Shown in pieces: positions 25,180 to 39,300 of a stretch of DNA of 64,000 bases. Source of the stretch: Pteria penguin (Eukaryota > Mollusca > Bivalvia > Pterioida > Pteriidae); contig CM068584.1 of assembly GCA_035048485.1 (NCBI GenBank), positions 61,417,458 through 61,481,457 on the forward strand. The letters run 5' to 3'. The notes under the pieces are model-generated. The model worked only from the letters and a program-made list of their open reading frames with translations, did not search any database and was not told where the DNA came from. The first letter of the stretch is position 1, and every line of letters begins with the position of its first letter. The position numbers and the translations under genes are program-made.

Positions 25180-28100
25180 TATCATTACTATGGAAAGCGT
25201 CAAAGGGTTTGCAATGCTCCCTCTACTATCCAAGCAAACATATAATGGCGGACTCTGCCACTCAGGCCTGCAATGTCACCGGATTTATCGCCTATAGAAC
25301 AGATTTGGGAGGTGAATTATTATCCTTTAAACAAAACTGTCATTCTTTAATTTTGTGACATCTTACCCTTTATCTTTGAAAATATTTATTATTATGCTGA
25401 ACAGATGAAAGTTATCATGGCGATAACCTTATCCAATACAACAATGTCTATCATTAAAATCATACATATAAAGCGAAGTATAAAAGGTAAAAACACATGC
25501 GAAACTAGATATCATTGTAAAGGGAACCGTCAGAGGCCGTTCCATTTCAATTATTCTTCACCTTTGTTTATTTTTTCGTTTATCCTTTGTTTTCATTAGA
25601 AGGACATGTCTATATAAAATATCATAACACATGCTAGTCCACAAAACAAACTTGAATTATATGGAATTTGAACTCGCATGATCTGACAGGGTCTGGGTTT
25701 TAACATATAGAATACCTATCTTTGATTCCTGATTATAATTCATCGGATCAACGAAAGTGAGTTATAAGTGCATAATAATGACTACGATAAAGAAATACTG
25801 TATACAAAATATAAAATAGAACGAGGTGTGCATACGTTTTCTTTTTAAGTAGCCTCATCTTATGTCACAAAAAGCGATTTTAAACTAGTTATTTCCATAT
25901 GTATTAGAATGGAATGAAGATATGTAATACTTTTTCTTTAGAGGTCACCTAGATCCATGATTGGTCAACTTGTGCATTTCGTTTAGCAATTACGACTATT
26001 ATATTTTCTGGCGGGGTGTTATTTAGTTTAGTAGATAATAGATTTCACTTCATTTCATTTTTTAAAAGACAAAGAAATATAACTTTTCTTACTGTATCAT
26101 GAAATACATTTACTCTGCGGTACTCAATCTTTTAAATTGACTGAAATTTAGTTTTCCATTATTATTATTATTATTCTTTTAATAATAGAATATTACATTT
26201 ATATGAAAAAAGGACAATAGTTAAATCAATTTGGCCTGTGACCTTAATTGCCTCATTTTATATCATGTGCTATGAGAATTAGTAGAATAGGGAGAAGTGA
26301 CCCGAAAGAGGGTTGAAACAGGACGAATTTTAGATAACAGTAATAGTGAAAAGTCACTGGATGCTCACAACTTTGTTGTCGATATTTGATCACGCGATCT
26401 AGAGAAGATAGAATGTCTTCCACCGTACCTATGGGAAGTTTTTTTTCTTTCAAACTGTGGCGTTAAAGACTAAATGTGACACTCTTTTATTGTTGAATAC
26501 AAATTTTCAGTTCAGATTTTGTCTATACACCCCCCCCCCCCCCAAAGGAAAAAAAAAACCAACACACACACAAACGGTCGCCAAACTCTTTGTACTAAGG
26601 CATAGTTTCTTTAGATCTGTCTGTGGTAAATTCGGGGTTCAGCGATACTGACTTTTGAGTGCACTACGCTCATTGTGATAAATACAATTCCTTTTATGTG
26701 AAAAAAATTGAAAAGCCATTCATACATTCTCTTTTATCACAGTATGGTTCATTTCAAACGATATTGCAGTATTTAGAATGTCCCCTTGAGTATTTACAAA
26801 TAGAAAATATTTATAGTAACTTATTCTTTAAGTTTCGTCAGCTCAGCCAATGGATTTGTCAACTTGATTTATTGTTTTGCAACTTAGGTCATTAGATTCT
26901 GTAGGGGCATTATAAATCAAAACTATACAATTACGGTTGCACTTTATTATGTATGTTTTCAAGTCAAAGAAAACTCTTATCTACTTCATCGTAAACTTTA
27001 TTTAATCTTCTGTAAGAAATCTTTAACTACATCGGAATTTATGTCTATATTATTCTTTTCGAAAATTCTGTTTTCCTCAAATCCTCTTCATTAATTTCTA
27101 AATTAAACTAAAATTGACTTTTAAGCGCATACCACTGACAGCGATACACATACTCCACGATAATACCGTGTGTAAGTTTGCCTTTAAACAATCTCATTAG
27201 ATATCGTAGGAAGCGTCTTCGAAAAAAGTTACCTTTTTCTTTGTGATATATTAACCATTAGACTTAGAGTTTGAGATTAGAATTTTTTATAGGATTTAGA
27301 GTATGGTTAACTCAATCGTTGATCAGGTTAACGTGTGAATTGGTCATCAAAGCCAATCTCTCAGCAAATAGGACCACTACATTTTCTGTGGTGGTATTAT
27401 AAAACAAAGTAAATAATGCAGCACTCATTGATTATTTACAAAGGAGAGAAAGTTTAGTCCATCACAATCTGTTATTATGGTAAGCAGTTCTCACAATGGT
27501 AAATATACCACTTGGTAATTGAAATATGGAGAAATTTTTTTTTATTTCTTTACACATCTAAATAAGTTTTTAGATGTTTCTCAACACTCAACATATGAAA
27601 TTAGGCAATTTTAAGTTAGATCTGGACAATATTTGAAACAATTGTTGTTCATGACCCAGACTTGAAATCAGTCAACAAAAGGCCCCACTAAAGAAAATGA
27701 CTAACTTTTTGCCCTGAATGACTTCTTGCAGAGACAAAGAAAATGCTTAATATCAAAATCACCTGAATGGATGTGCAAAAAAGTGTTGTTTTTTATTCTA
27801 GCCTGAAATAAAATTTGACATATTTTCCACATCTGTGTTGACTTAGTCACATTAATGCAAAAATAAATGAATTCTTCCTTCATGCATGACTGATCATCTA
27901 GGTACTCAGGTGAGCGATATAGGCCCACTTGGGCCTCTTGTTTTAATGAGTACCTCCTCTCGTTCCCCGTTAATTAAACATCTACAACAAACGATGAAAC
28001 CCCTCCCCCCCTTCCATTTCTGAAAAGGCGTCCTGATACTGTGACGCTTTCAGGTATGTACTGAACCATGATAAGAAACACGTCAACACAATGTAGTTTA

Positions 28101-28320
28101 TGCTAAATTCCAAACAACACTGACCCCGATGAAGTATTTTGAAATGGAATATGCTCAAAAGATGAAAGTAATATTTTATCTTTAAATTTATACTTAAATA
28201 GCAATATATAAAGGATCGAGTGTTGTGTACGGCGGAATGTGACATTTGATACTATCAAACTGAGTAGAACAATCATAATGACTTCCTCCCGTTACTTCAA
28301 CAACTCTTCACCTCGATATG
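25180..28320. repeat. Diverged outlying copy of the 3.5-kb repeat
   Basis: Stretches at 25400-25600 (AACAGATGAAAGTTATCATG, CATACATATAAAGCGAAGTA) match 33260-33400. 28205-28310 (GTGTTGTGTACGGCGGAATG, ACTTCAACAACTCTTCACCT) matches 39705-39795. Much of the interior is lost or unalignable by eye. A C-run (26531-26543) lies inside. No gene was found here. Confidence 0.5.
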
Positions 28321-30211
28321 CTCTTATGCTGTAAACACTATGTGGCAGAGCTTCCGTAGAGAGCAAACGCAGGGAATGCGGGGTTTTTTTTAACTTATCT
28401 TTTAATAAATTCTGTTTATAAATTCTATTTACTAAACTGATAAACAATGGAATGAAATTATCCATATATGTTCAGGTCCCATATAGACTTATTTCATTAC
28501 TAGTATATATAGTGTAAGATTTTAATCTCATTTGTCTCGATCTATATTATTTCTGTAATCAACACATAGCACTTGTGTCCAATATAATGTTTTGTTAGTC
28601 TGTTGTACACTCTAAAAATCACTTCAATCAAGATTAAATCTAACTCCTATCTACTGAAGTGATGGGAAACATTTCATCATTTTCATAATTATAACCATCA
28701 TCCCGTCATTCTGTCTGTCCGGTCAAAAAGTATTCTAAACGTTAATTTGTTTATTGCTTCGGTTATTTCTCCCGTTGGGACTGTTCTAGTTTAGATGAGG
28801 GTGGGACAAAATTCTACTCTTGGTCAAAAGCGTATGGGGTAAATTTCCGTCACCGATTCTGTTTATACCGTATGAATGAAAAGGTTTGTGGCAGAATATT
28901 TGTCAACGTTTTGATTTTATCATCGCCATGATCGTTGCAAATATTTCATTTATTGGTAAATTACCCATAATGTTCATGTGGAATAACGGGTAATTTATTA
29001 ACGTCTTCGGGAAGATCTTTCTGTCATTCTGAAAATTATTCTGCAGTACCTATCGCCTGGACACGCGGTATAAACATTCCCTCCATGTCCCCTTTGTGAC
29101 AACATGATATTTCCTTCATGTTTAATCCATACTTCATTATATCTCAGTATCCTCGGTATGACCAGATTTAAACCACGTCCGATTTTCATTAACATGAAAT
29201 TTCTAAAATGTCTAATACCAAAACGTGAATTGTGCTTTGATGATATTTTGGTTCATACGAAAGGGAAAAAGCATGAGGAAATAATACATTCCCTCGATGT
29301 ATGGAAAATTTGCCATAAAATTCTGGATGCTAAGCCAGGCTGCCACTGATTATTTTATTCAAATGGATGTTTACAGAGGAAGGACTTTTGATCCAACACC
29401 AAGGGGGACAGCTGCAAGAGACAAGCATTGTGTACAGCTTGATAAACGCGGCAGATCTGCTTAAAAGCCGAGCTTTACCTACATGAAAATCCGGTGGTAG
29501 TGCAATTATAAGTATTTAGAGTTGGGCGGTCCATGCCGCTGTAGCAGCGATAAATATAACACACAGCGTGTTTCGGCCGAGTACAACATGTGCTTCACAT
29601 ATGGGTTGCTTAGCAAAGTGAAGGCTAAAGACGCATCACAAAAACAATAAATTTTAATTACATCTCATACTTACATCTCATACTTGAAAATACCTAAGAT
29701 CAGTTTTATGCTATACAGTAACCGTTCGAATATTTTCAAAATAAATTATACAGAAATGCAATACCCCCCCCCCCCCCCTTCCCCCTTCTAATAGAAAACT
29801 GGCAATTGTATCCTTCATCATTTAGCAAACAAAGTGATATGTGTCATAATACAGTTTTTTTATGATAGGCATCAAATATGGAAGGAAAACAGAAATTAAC
29901 TTAAAATATTACGGAGTTGAAATTAAAAGCTATGAAAACTCTATTTATGCAAAGCAATCGGGACTTGCACCTCCTTGACCCACCACAACACATTGGAATT
30001 TGCGGGAGTTGGTACGCGCTATCCCAGGAAGTGTACAAAGTGACTCAGACTTTCAGTGTATTTCTTGTTCTTTTTCATTTTCAGAACATATAATTATCCC
30101 ATAAGTATATCATAACTCAATCACTGAATACATAGCGGTGTAATTCATATATTAACGTCACATGCATAAGTGACAGTAGTCCCTGGGCCGATATACGGTG
30201 CTATTATTTAT
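28321..30211. other. No gene recognised
   Basis: Overlapping frames on both strands at 28998-29349 show no motif. A C-run lies at 29765-29778. Confidence 0.4.
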
Positions 30212-31050
30212 GGGTCTATAATACCCCGGGTACTCCCTATGCAATGAAAGAAACATCAGAGTATGGGGCTATAGTACCCCAGGTACTCCCTATACAATGA
30301 AAGAAACATCAGAGTATGGGTCTAAAGTACCCCGGGTACTCCCTACACAATGAAAGAAACATCAGAGTATGGGTCTATAGTACCCCGGGTACTCCCTATA
30401 TAATGACAGAAACATCAGAGAATGGGTCTATAGTACCCCCGGGTACTCCCTATACAATGAAAGAAACATCAGAGTATCGATCTATAGTACCCCGGGTACT
30501 CCCTATACAATGACAGAAACATCAGAGTATTGGTCTATAGTACCCCCGGGTACTCCCTATACAATGAGAGAAACATCAGAGTATGGATTTATAGTACCCC
30601 GGGTACTCCCTATACAATGAAAGATACATCAGAGTATGGATCTATAGTAACCCGGGCACTCCCTATACAATGACAGAAACATCAGAGTATGGGTCTATAG
30701 TACCCCGGGTGCTCCCTATACAATGACAGAAACATCAGAGTATGGGTCTATAGTACCCCGGGTACTCCCTATACAATGAAAGAAACATCAGAGTATGGAT
30801 CTATAGTAACCCGGGTACTCCCTATACAATGAAAGAAACATCAGAGTATGGGTCTATAATACCCCGGCTACTCCCTATACAATGAAAGAAACATCAGAGT
30901 ATGGGTCTATAGTACCCCGGCTACTCCCTATACAATGAAAGAAACATCAGAGTATGGGTCTATAGTACCCCGGGTACTCCCTATACAATGAAAGAAACAT
31001 CAGAGTATGGGTCTATAATATCCCGGGTACTCCCTATACAATGAAAGAAA
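30212..31050. repeat. 53-bp minisatellite, about 16 units
   Basis: The unit reads GGGTCTATAGTACCCCGGGT, then ACTCCCTATACAATGAAAGA, then AACATCAGAGTAT. Units are 53 bp, sometimes 54 by an extra C. Most carry CCCGGG inside a near-palindrome, GTACCCCGGGTAC. Variants (GACAGAAACA, CCCGGCTACTC, AACCCGGG) are spread among units, as in an array evolving by unequal exchange. Confidence 0.93.
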
Positions 31051-31194
31051 AAAGAGGAGTTACTGGCTCAGTTATGTGGCAGAAGTCACCATGAAGCTAT
31101 ACAATACATGAATATAAATAATATACTAGAACATATAACACATTACAAAAATATTTGATTGTAGTGCAATTACGATACAGACTTAGGACTTAGG

Positions 31195-31297
31195 TACTCC
31201 ATATACAATGAAAGAAACATCAGAGTATGGGTCTATAGTACCCCGGGTACTCCCTATACAATGAAAGAAACATCAGAGTATGGGTCTATACAATGAA
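31195..31297. repeat. Outlying part of the 53-bp minisatellite
   Basis: About two more units, the last one internally shortened, are separated from the main array by about 145 bp of unrelated sequence (31051-31194). That spacer contains a piece of the dispersed block also found near 34990 and 61760. Confidence 0.85.
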
Positions 31298-31762
31298 AGA
31301 AACATACAAAGATATGCATATGTATATGCGAGTAATATGACTTGTAAATTAATATTCTGTCATGTTTGGTATGAATGCACGAGTAGTTAATTTAGCTCAT
31401 AATATCATAGAGAAAAGCACAATTTACTGTCTGAAAGAAATTGAAATACAGAAAGTGAGAGCATATGGAGGAGAATTTATACTTGAGAACAAATCTAGCA
31501 AATTGAACTGGAATAACTGCATTGTGTATTAAATGGTATTCATGGGAGTTAATTATTCGAGTTTTATGCGGCTTATAATTTTCTTATATTAGCCAGCTTA
31601 CCGATTTTAATATAATGATGTGTTTTTTTTTTTGTCAGAAACAAACACTATCTTGTAAATTATTTCCTTGTCATATACATACACGTGTGTCATTTTAGTT
31701 AAAGTTTAAGTTACTGTCGCTGATGTATTAGTACAGGAAAATATCAGAGAATGTAAAATTAA

Positions 31763-31825
31763 CTGGTGTCAAATGACTATGGCACTAACAGCAATGTACC
31801 ACAGGGGACATTTGCGGAAGGTATA
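31763..31825 (+). repeat. Partial copy of the R2 flank
   Basis: AATGACTATGGCACTAACAG and AATGTACCACAGGGGACATT match 1371-1420. The CCCGG core is absent. Confidence 0.45.
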
Positions 31826-32159
31826 TTTTTTCATCCAACAACTTTAGGTTTAAATGCGTTTGCTTTATAGTTATGAATAGGTGATCGGCGTAGATAAATA
31901 AAAAGTGAGGAAAACAGATAACAGACTTTGAACTGGTTGTTCAAATGCAAAGAACAATCTTACTGATACAGAAAATGAACCATTATTTCAAATCTTGGCT
32001 TGCTCATTGATTCAAAGAGGAATATCCCGATTTTTTTTCCGCCACTGTAACTTGTGCGAACAATCTGAGTATTGTTTTCGTTCAGGGGGGAAGGCTTTGT
32101 AAACAAACAATCGTGCAAATAATCATATTTATGATACCGTGATCTTTCAAAAACAAATC

Positions 32160-35100
32160 TAATTGGTTTGGAACATGGTATACTCTGTTATTGACCAGCT
32201 TTACCAACGTAGTGTTCATCAAGGCCTCTCTCCTTAATACTATACCTATACATTTTCCGTAGTTGTATTATACAACAATCAATAATGTGCTTCACACATA
32301 ACAAGTGTCATTTATGAAGGAAAGAAAGGTAACTTCTATTTACTTCAAAACGAAAGTAAGTGTAATCTGGTATCAAGTCCTACGAATACATGTATATTGA
32401 AATTTTGTTGTATGGGTTTTTTTATTACACATTCTGATAAAGACATCGCATCGTAAATCAGAAAAGGATAGGGGAAACAAGATATAAGAAAGTAGAAAAA
32501 TGACCTTTTGATTCAGACATATTATTTACATTCATATAGCCCATGTTCAAAATTGAAAGTAGATTGTTTCGTGAACGGAATAATCACCTCTAAGTAATCT
32601 GTGTCTAAACAGAAATCTGAAAAGTGAATATAAACAATACATTTTGCATTTTCATGCGGTATTCGTGCAGAATGAATTCAGACTTACTCCATTTTAATTG
32701 TTAGGTCACTCGCAAACAAGTACACTGGCATTTGTAATATGCACAACAATTTGCAGCGTATCCATTACTCTATACATATAATAGCTGGTTAAAGAGCGAA
32801 AAATGAGGGCCTACATAAAACGTAGATCTTTACCTGGGATAAAACCTATAGATATTTACAGTAGAGTGTGCGATATATATGTGGTAGTTATAATTCTGTG
32901 AATGCAGCTTAATGTAGGTTTGAACAGAAGCAAGTTTGCTCTGTAACAACTTTATCTAAAATATATATTATAAAAGGTCCGCGATATGATTAATAAAAAG
33001 CTGTCCGATACTAGAGAGGTGGACGAACTTATTTTTAGCATGATTTTATAATATTTGAAGATACAGTTTAACATTGAGGAGTCACCTCTTCCCCTTCATT
33101 TTCCATGTGAATGTTAGCAATGCTATATTTTACCTTTTTTTTTTCTTTAGAACGTTACAGCTAAAGATTGACCCACTCTCTCTGTAATACATAATACAAC
33201 AAGGCGAATGTTTTAATAGTTGTCATGAGTCAAAACAAGCTATAGCGGGCTTGGCTAAACAGATGAAAGATTCGATGGTTTTTGATGTATCCAATGAAAC
33301 AATGTTTGTCTGGAAAAGTATACATATAAAGACAGTGATAAATAGAGGAATAAATGTGTTTACGGCAAAATATGACCCGAAATATCATTTGTAACAGGAA
33401 CCAAAAAATAATTGTTACTGCGTTAGCGCATTATATCTCTTAAATGCATCAGACATTGTAATTCACTCCTGCCTGAAAACACAAAATAAGACACTTATTC
33501 TATATACATGCGCTTTTAATGCCAAAATATTCTTGAAACTTCCATTTCCTATTTATAAACCGCATCAGCAAATCATTTTCGGAGGGAAGTTATAAATTAA
33601 AGGAAACAGCTGATGTCCCATGACAACGTAATCTTTATTCAGAATGCCACGGATAAATGTTATTCATACAGAAATAAACAACATATGTCTTGAAAGCTTT
33701 ATCTCGGGTAAGTACAGTGGTTGTGCACATATTATAAAATCAATTACACCATGGAAAATTTTTGGAGGATTAATTTATGAAGTTTGGTTTTATATTATAT
33801 TTGCGCTAAAATAGGTGTACTAATATATGTACATGCACGGTGTTATGATACATAAACAAATGTGAGCTTTCATTTGATATAGGGTCAACATATATCGCAT
33901 GAAGCAATTTTTTCTTTTAAATTCTAAAAAAAAATGTTAGTTTTAGCGTATAGTCTACTAGGTCCTTCTACAAATTGACCCATGTATTGCTCATCAGGCT
34001 TGTCTCTCTTTAATTAGGACACATCTTAATATCACCTACATATTGTGATCTACACAATACACTTATTTATTTTTTTTTCCGTAAGGAAAAGAAAGGCAAC
34101 ACCTTTTTACTTCATCACGAACGGATGATCATAATGGGGGTATTAAAACGTTAGAATGTATTGAAGTTTAGTTTTATATCATATTTGATGATAAAGAAAT
34201 CGCAAAGTAAATCGGAAAGAAAGAAATAAAATAATTTAAAAAAGTCATAAGAAAGATAGAAGATTGGAGACTGAATACAATCATTACTTCGAATTTATGA
34301 ACTCGCTAAAATGATGGGAAATGTACTAGGCTAAATGGAGGGGAGTTTGTAGCGGAGCATAGACGTTGTATACAAGATCCATATTGACTTCGTGTGCTCA
34401 AGAAATATCTTACCGTCATTTAACACAATCACTTGAGTTAAGTCAAAACTTTATTTCGTGTTCGAGGCAAAAGGAGAGGTCGTTAAGTGTAATTTTTTTT
34501 CAACAGGAAATACTGACAGACACCGAGAAAGAAACATAGCGAAAAAAGACGGGTATTATGTTTTCTCACAATTAATATCATAAATTCTTTTTCATTTCAT
34601 TTATCATTAGAAATTATTTTTGTATCATTTAAACACAAAGAAGTACGCGTGTATATCAATGCGTATTTTTGATTATTTGTAACTAGCACATAATATATAT
34701 GAAACTATTAAAAATGTTTCACATTGTCATTTATTTTTATTTTCCCCATGCTTTTAATCAGAAATAAATTGTTTCGTAAACCGAATACGGTCTGTTAAAT
34801 AATCTATGTATTGAATAGATGTAAAGTAAATAAAGACATTTAGTGCTCTAGAAAAATGTCATTTGTGCATTTTATTTTATTTTTTTTTTTTTTGCAGAAA
34901 GCATGCTGTGTGAAATGAAACTATAAAAAAAAGAAAAAAAAATGTCGCTAGAAATAACACTTGCTTTTGTAAGATGTATGTAAATTTGCATTGTAATTAT
35001 TACAAAAATATTGGATTATATTACAGTTACGAAACCGATTTAGAACGGCCATTTAAGATACCAAACGTCACTAACTTCGTGTTGTGAACAGGGTTGCGTT

Positions 35101-36300
35101 CGACATCTTCCCGCTCACTGCAAAAGCAGCACAGTCAAAGAACACACTTAAAAAATATATATTGAAAAACGTAGAAAGAAATGCTTTCTTCTGGGACAAC
35201 AAAAGAAAGGTTAGCAGTGGATTGCAAATTATAATATAATTTGTGTAAAGTAAAAGATATCTCTTAACCGCAGGAAATCTGCTTCCGCCATACCTTGACA
35301 CTGCTTGTCATTATTCCGTGTCTGATTTCTCTGTAGTCCTCTGTTATAAAGCGTTAAGATTGATTAACCTAAAACGCATAACTTATGTTGATGATACCAC
35401 AGTGAATCTAGGGCGGATCTTAAGTGTTTAGCCCCTTTAGAATAAAAGAAGAAAATAAGAAAACTGAACCATTTATTCATGTGGAAGGCGATAGGGCCCC
35501 CCCCCCCCCCCCCTTACTTCTCATAGAAGGCAAATACATTAAAAGGATGAACTCCTTTTCCTACACCTTCCGAGAATCTCTACTACCATGCTCTGATGCT
35601 TTGAGGGAGGTGTACACGAAGGAATATATCATTTAATATCACCCTGAGTGGAACTATTAAACTGACCCTATTGGTACAATTACTTCCTACATCCTTCACC
35701 TACTTTCACTTATTCCTGTGTTCTTTATTTCTGTACGAACCACATAATTTTATATCAAACATAATATTATATCATATTTGTTTTATTAGATATTGATACA
35801 TCAAAGGGGCTTTACCCTCTGTGACTTAAAACGTTGATAGTGATCCTCATTTATCTTTTAGTTTTAACTCGATTTGGTTAAAAAGGTTGAGTTGAGTCCC
35901 TTTAACTATGATGGAGATATCTTCAGTTCCAATTCCAAAACACAACTTTATATTATCTATACCCTGTAATACCAAATATGAAAACATAAATACATGTGTC
36001 CATCTAATGCACCATGTTTTTAAGATTCTCAAGAAGAAATTAAGTGCAAAGACTATATTTAATTTGCACATGTCATAAATGCCTGATATAGGATGTATAT
36101 ATTACTTTTTTCAGATACATTATCCTTACATTACTTGTATCGTACGTTCTACGTTCTGTACTGTTGACAATATCCTTCTACCGATAGACCTGAAAATGTA
36201 TAGCCGTGTGTTTCGCAATTAGCTCTAATACATCAAAATTTCGTGTGGTTTTGATGAAAAGTGCTTGTGTTTCATAAACAATCTCATCTGTGCATTGTCA
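32160..36300. repeat. Unit 1 (with a partial earlier unit) of a diverged tandem duplication of about 3.5 kb
   Basis: Matches to unit 2 occur in the same order: 32820/36332 (ACATAAAACGTAGATC and ACATAAAAGGTAGATC), 33280/36835 (GATGTATCCAATGAAACAAT and GATATATCCGACGAAACAAT), 35040/38565 (CGGCCATTTAAGATACCAAA and TGGCCATTTAAGGTACCAAA), 36074/40163 (CCTGATATAGGATGTA). A shorter run at 32160-32690 repeats material of 33960-34900, so part of a third unit precedes it. No conserved coding frame was found in it. Confidence 0.75.
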
Positions 36301-39300
36301 CACAGAATTCGTGAAGAATGAACTTACATAAAAGGTAGATCGCTACCCGGCATAAAACCTATAAATAAGTACAGTGGATTGTGGAATATCTGTGTGGAAG
36401 GTCAAACTATTTTAACGTAGTTTAATGTAAGGATGAACAGCAGCAACGTTAAGATACAGCTCGCCCTGCAACAGCGTTATCTAAAAAGCAGATCCGACAA
36501 AATCCACAATTTCATTTTAAAAAAGGTTTGCGATACACTGTGAAACAATTAGAGAGGTTGACAAACTTCTCTTTCGCACGATTTTATATCATTTGTAGAT
36601 ACAGCTTGACGATGTGGCGTCACACCTTCTCTTCATTTGCCATGGGGATTTTACAAATGCTGACATATTATTTATGATTTGCTAACCGTTTTTTTGTTTT
36701 CTTTAAAAAATTAAAGCTAAAGATTAGCACACTTTGTATGTATACTATATATATATAATAAGGCGAATGTTTTAATGATTCAGAAGAAACATTAAATTAT
36801 GATAGGCTTTTAGGCGTAGATGAATGTTTTTATAGTTTTTGATATATCCGACGAAACAATGTATCTCTCAAAAAGCATACATTCACAGACAGTGATAGAT
36901 AGCGGAAAGCATGTGTTTACGGCAAAACGTGACACTAAATATCACTATGAATAGAACCATTACAAGATCAGTGTTATTTCAATAGCGTCCTTCCTTCTCT
37001 TCTCCCATCCTTCACATTTCATTGCGTTGTTATTTTTGTTTTCATAAAAACGGCATGTGTATGTACCTTAGCACAATAAATGTGGTAAAAATAAAAGTTT
37101 AATTGAATGGAATTCTTTTCGGTAGACAAAATTATGAAATCAGTTAGATCATGTAGTTCACACATTAGATTTATTTTCTACAAGATAAAGAAAGGTAACT
37201 CCTCTTTCCTTAATCACAAAAGGTGGAAAATCTTTGGGTATTTATTTATGAACATTGGTTTTACATTATATTTGTGCTAAAATGGGTACAATAATATATG
37301 TACAAGCACATTGTTATGTTACATAAACAAATGTGCGCTTTCATTTGAAATAGGATAATCATGCATGGCATGAAGCCATCTTTTCTTAGATCATAACAAA
37401 ATGTTAGATTTAGCGTATAGTGTACTAAGTCATTGAACAACTTGACCCATGTGTTGGTCAAAAAGCTAGTCTCTCTTAAATTAGAACAATTACATTTACT
37501 GTAGGGGAACCATAAAATCAACTACATAGTGTGGTCACCACATTACATTTATTTTTTGCAATGAAAAGAACGGTAACTCCTTTTTACTTTATCACGATAT
37601 GTCATCATAATATGGCCTTTAATCGTCATAATATATTGAAGTTTAGTTTTATATTATGATTTATGAGAAAAAAATTGCAGAGTAGATCAGGAAAAAAAAA
37701 AGATAAAAGAACTTAAAGATAAGAGATAGGAGACTGGATACCTTCATTCTTTACCCTTTTGAATTCGCTATAATGACGGGATAAGTGCACCGCTATAGGC
37801 AATAAACTTTGTAGTGGAACGTAGGCAGCAGTGTATACAGGAACCATATTGTACTAATGAAACATCTTACCGTGATGTCACCCAATCACCTATGTGCAGT
37901 CAAAATTTTGTTTCGTGGTCGAGGCGAAAAGAGAAGGAGTTAAGTGCACAGTTTTCTCCAACAGGAAATACTGACAGACACCGAGGTCCAATATTGACGT
38001 TTTCCATGACATGTTTTTTTTTTGGTAACCCCCCCCCCCCCCCCCCCTAGAAAAAGGAAGAAGAAGGAGAAAGAAAAAATGGGATTTTTTAACGATTAGT
38101 ATGATAACTTCGTTTTCCTTCATTTATGAATTGTAAAAAATTTTGTATAATTTTGAACACTAAGAAGCAGGTGTGTATATCAATGTGTATTTTTTTAATT
38201 AGCAAATTAGATACCTGAAAATGTTTTAGATGATGGAAAATGGTCCGTATTGTCATTTATAGTCATTCACCTCATGCTCTAAATCAGAAATAAATTGCTT
38301 GGTATGCACTTAAATTATCGATGTATTGAAAAAAAAAATGTAAAGTGAATTAAGACGTTTTGTGTTGCAGAAAATTGTCATCTATTCATTCTTTTGCACA
38401 AATCGTGCAGTGTGAAATGAATATCATTTCGATTTGATAGATATTTTTCTGAATCATAAGATAGAAAATAATGTCCCTAGAAAATACACTGGCATTTCTA
38501 CTATGTATTGTATTTATTATAAAAATCTTTTATTGTATTACAAAAAGGATACCTATTTAAAATGGCCATTTAAGGTACCAAACGTCACTCAATTCCTGTG
38601 GTTAACAGGGCGTTTGCCCACCCTCCCACTCACTGCAAAAGCAGCACATCCAAAGGACACACATTTTTGAAATTTATAATGAAATACGTAGAAAGAAATA
38701 CATTAGTCCGGAACTACAAATGAAATGTTAGCAGTGGGTCTCAAACTGTGTAGAGAAGTACTTCGCGTTCGTTCTTACTATTATCACTGTCATACTCCTC
38801 GAAGCCACCTGGTGCAACAAATGTTTATATATCAAGAATAATGGACATACAATTCAATTAGTAAGGGTTTACTACAGTCTATCATAATGGGTTCTATTGA
38901 CAATGAGATGGTTAAGAGTTCACATAAAAATTAAATAATACCACTACAGGTATACAGTTTTCGGTAAATCAATGGGTGGAGTAACGACGATCTATAGGTA
39001 GCGTACCCATAGGTAGGGTAGTAGCCCGCTACCTTGCTTCCCTCGCCATGTTACTAGAATACATCCTGGCGCGATATTTTCTTTGAACGAGTGGTTGTGT
39101 AACATGTTGTAGTTTTGTGCAATTTAATGGGTGGATAGATGGATGGCGTATTCACAGATTGTGTAGTACCCTGCTTCCTTACATATGATATAAATTAAGG
39201 AATGTATATAATAAAAGATATCTCTCAACCGAAGGAAATGTGTGGTTTCGGCTTGACATTGATCTTGTGTGTCACGATGCTCTGCCAGAGTTCACGGTAC

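Noticed and set aside
30316..30513. Repetitive open frame in the minisatellite
   Set aside because: Chance frame through 53-bp units; 53 is not a multiple of 3, so the frame is not kept.
30212..31050. CRISPR-like array
   Set aside because: Units are contiguous without unique spacers, and the DNA is eukaryotic.
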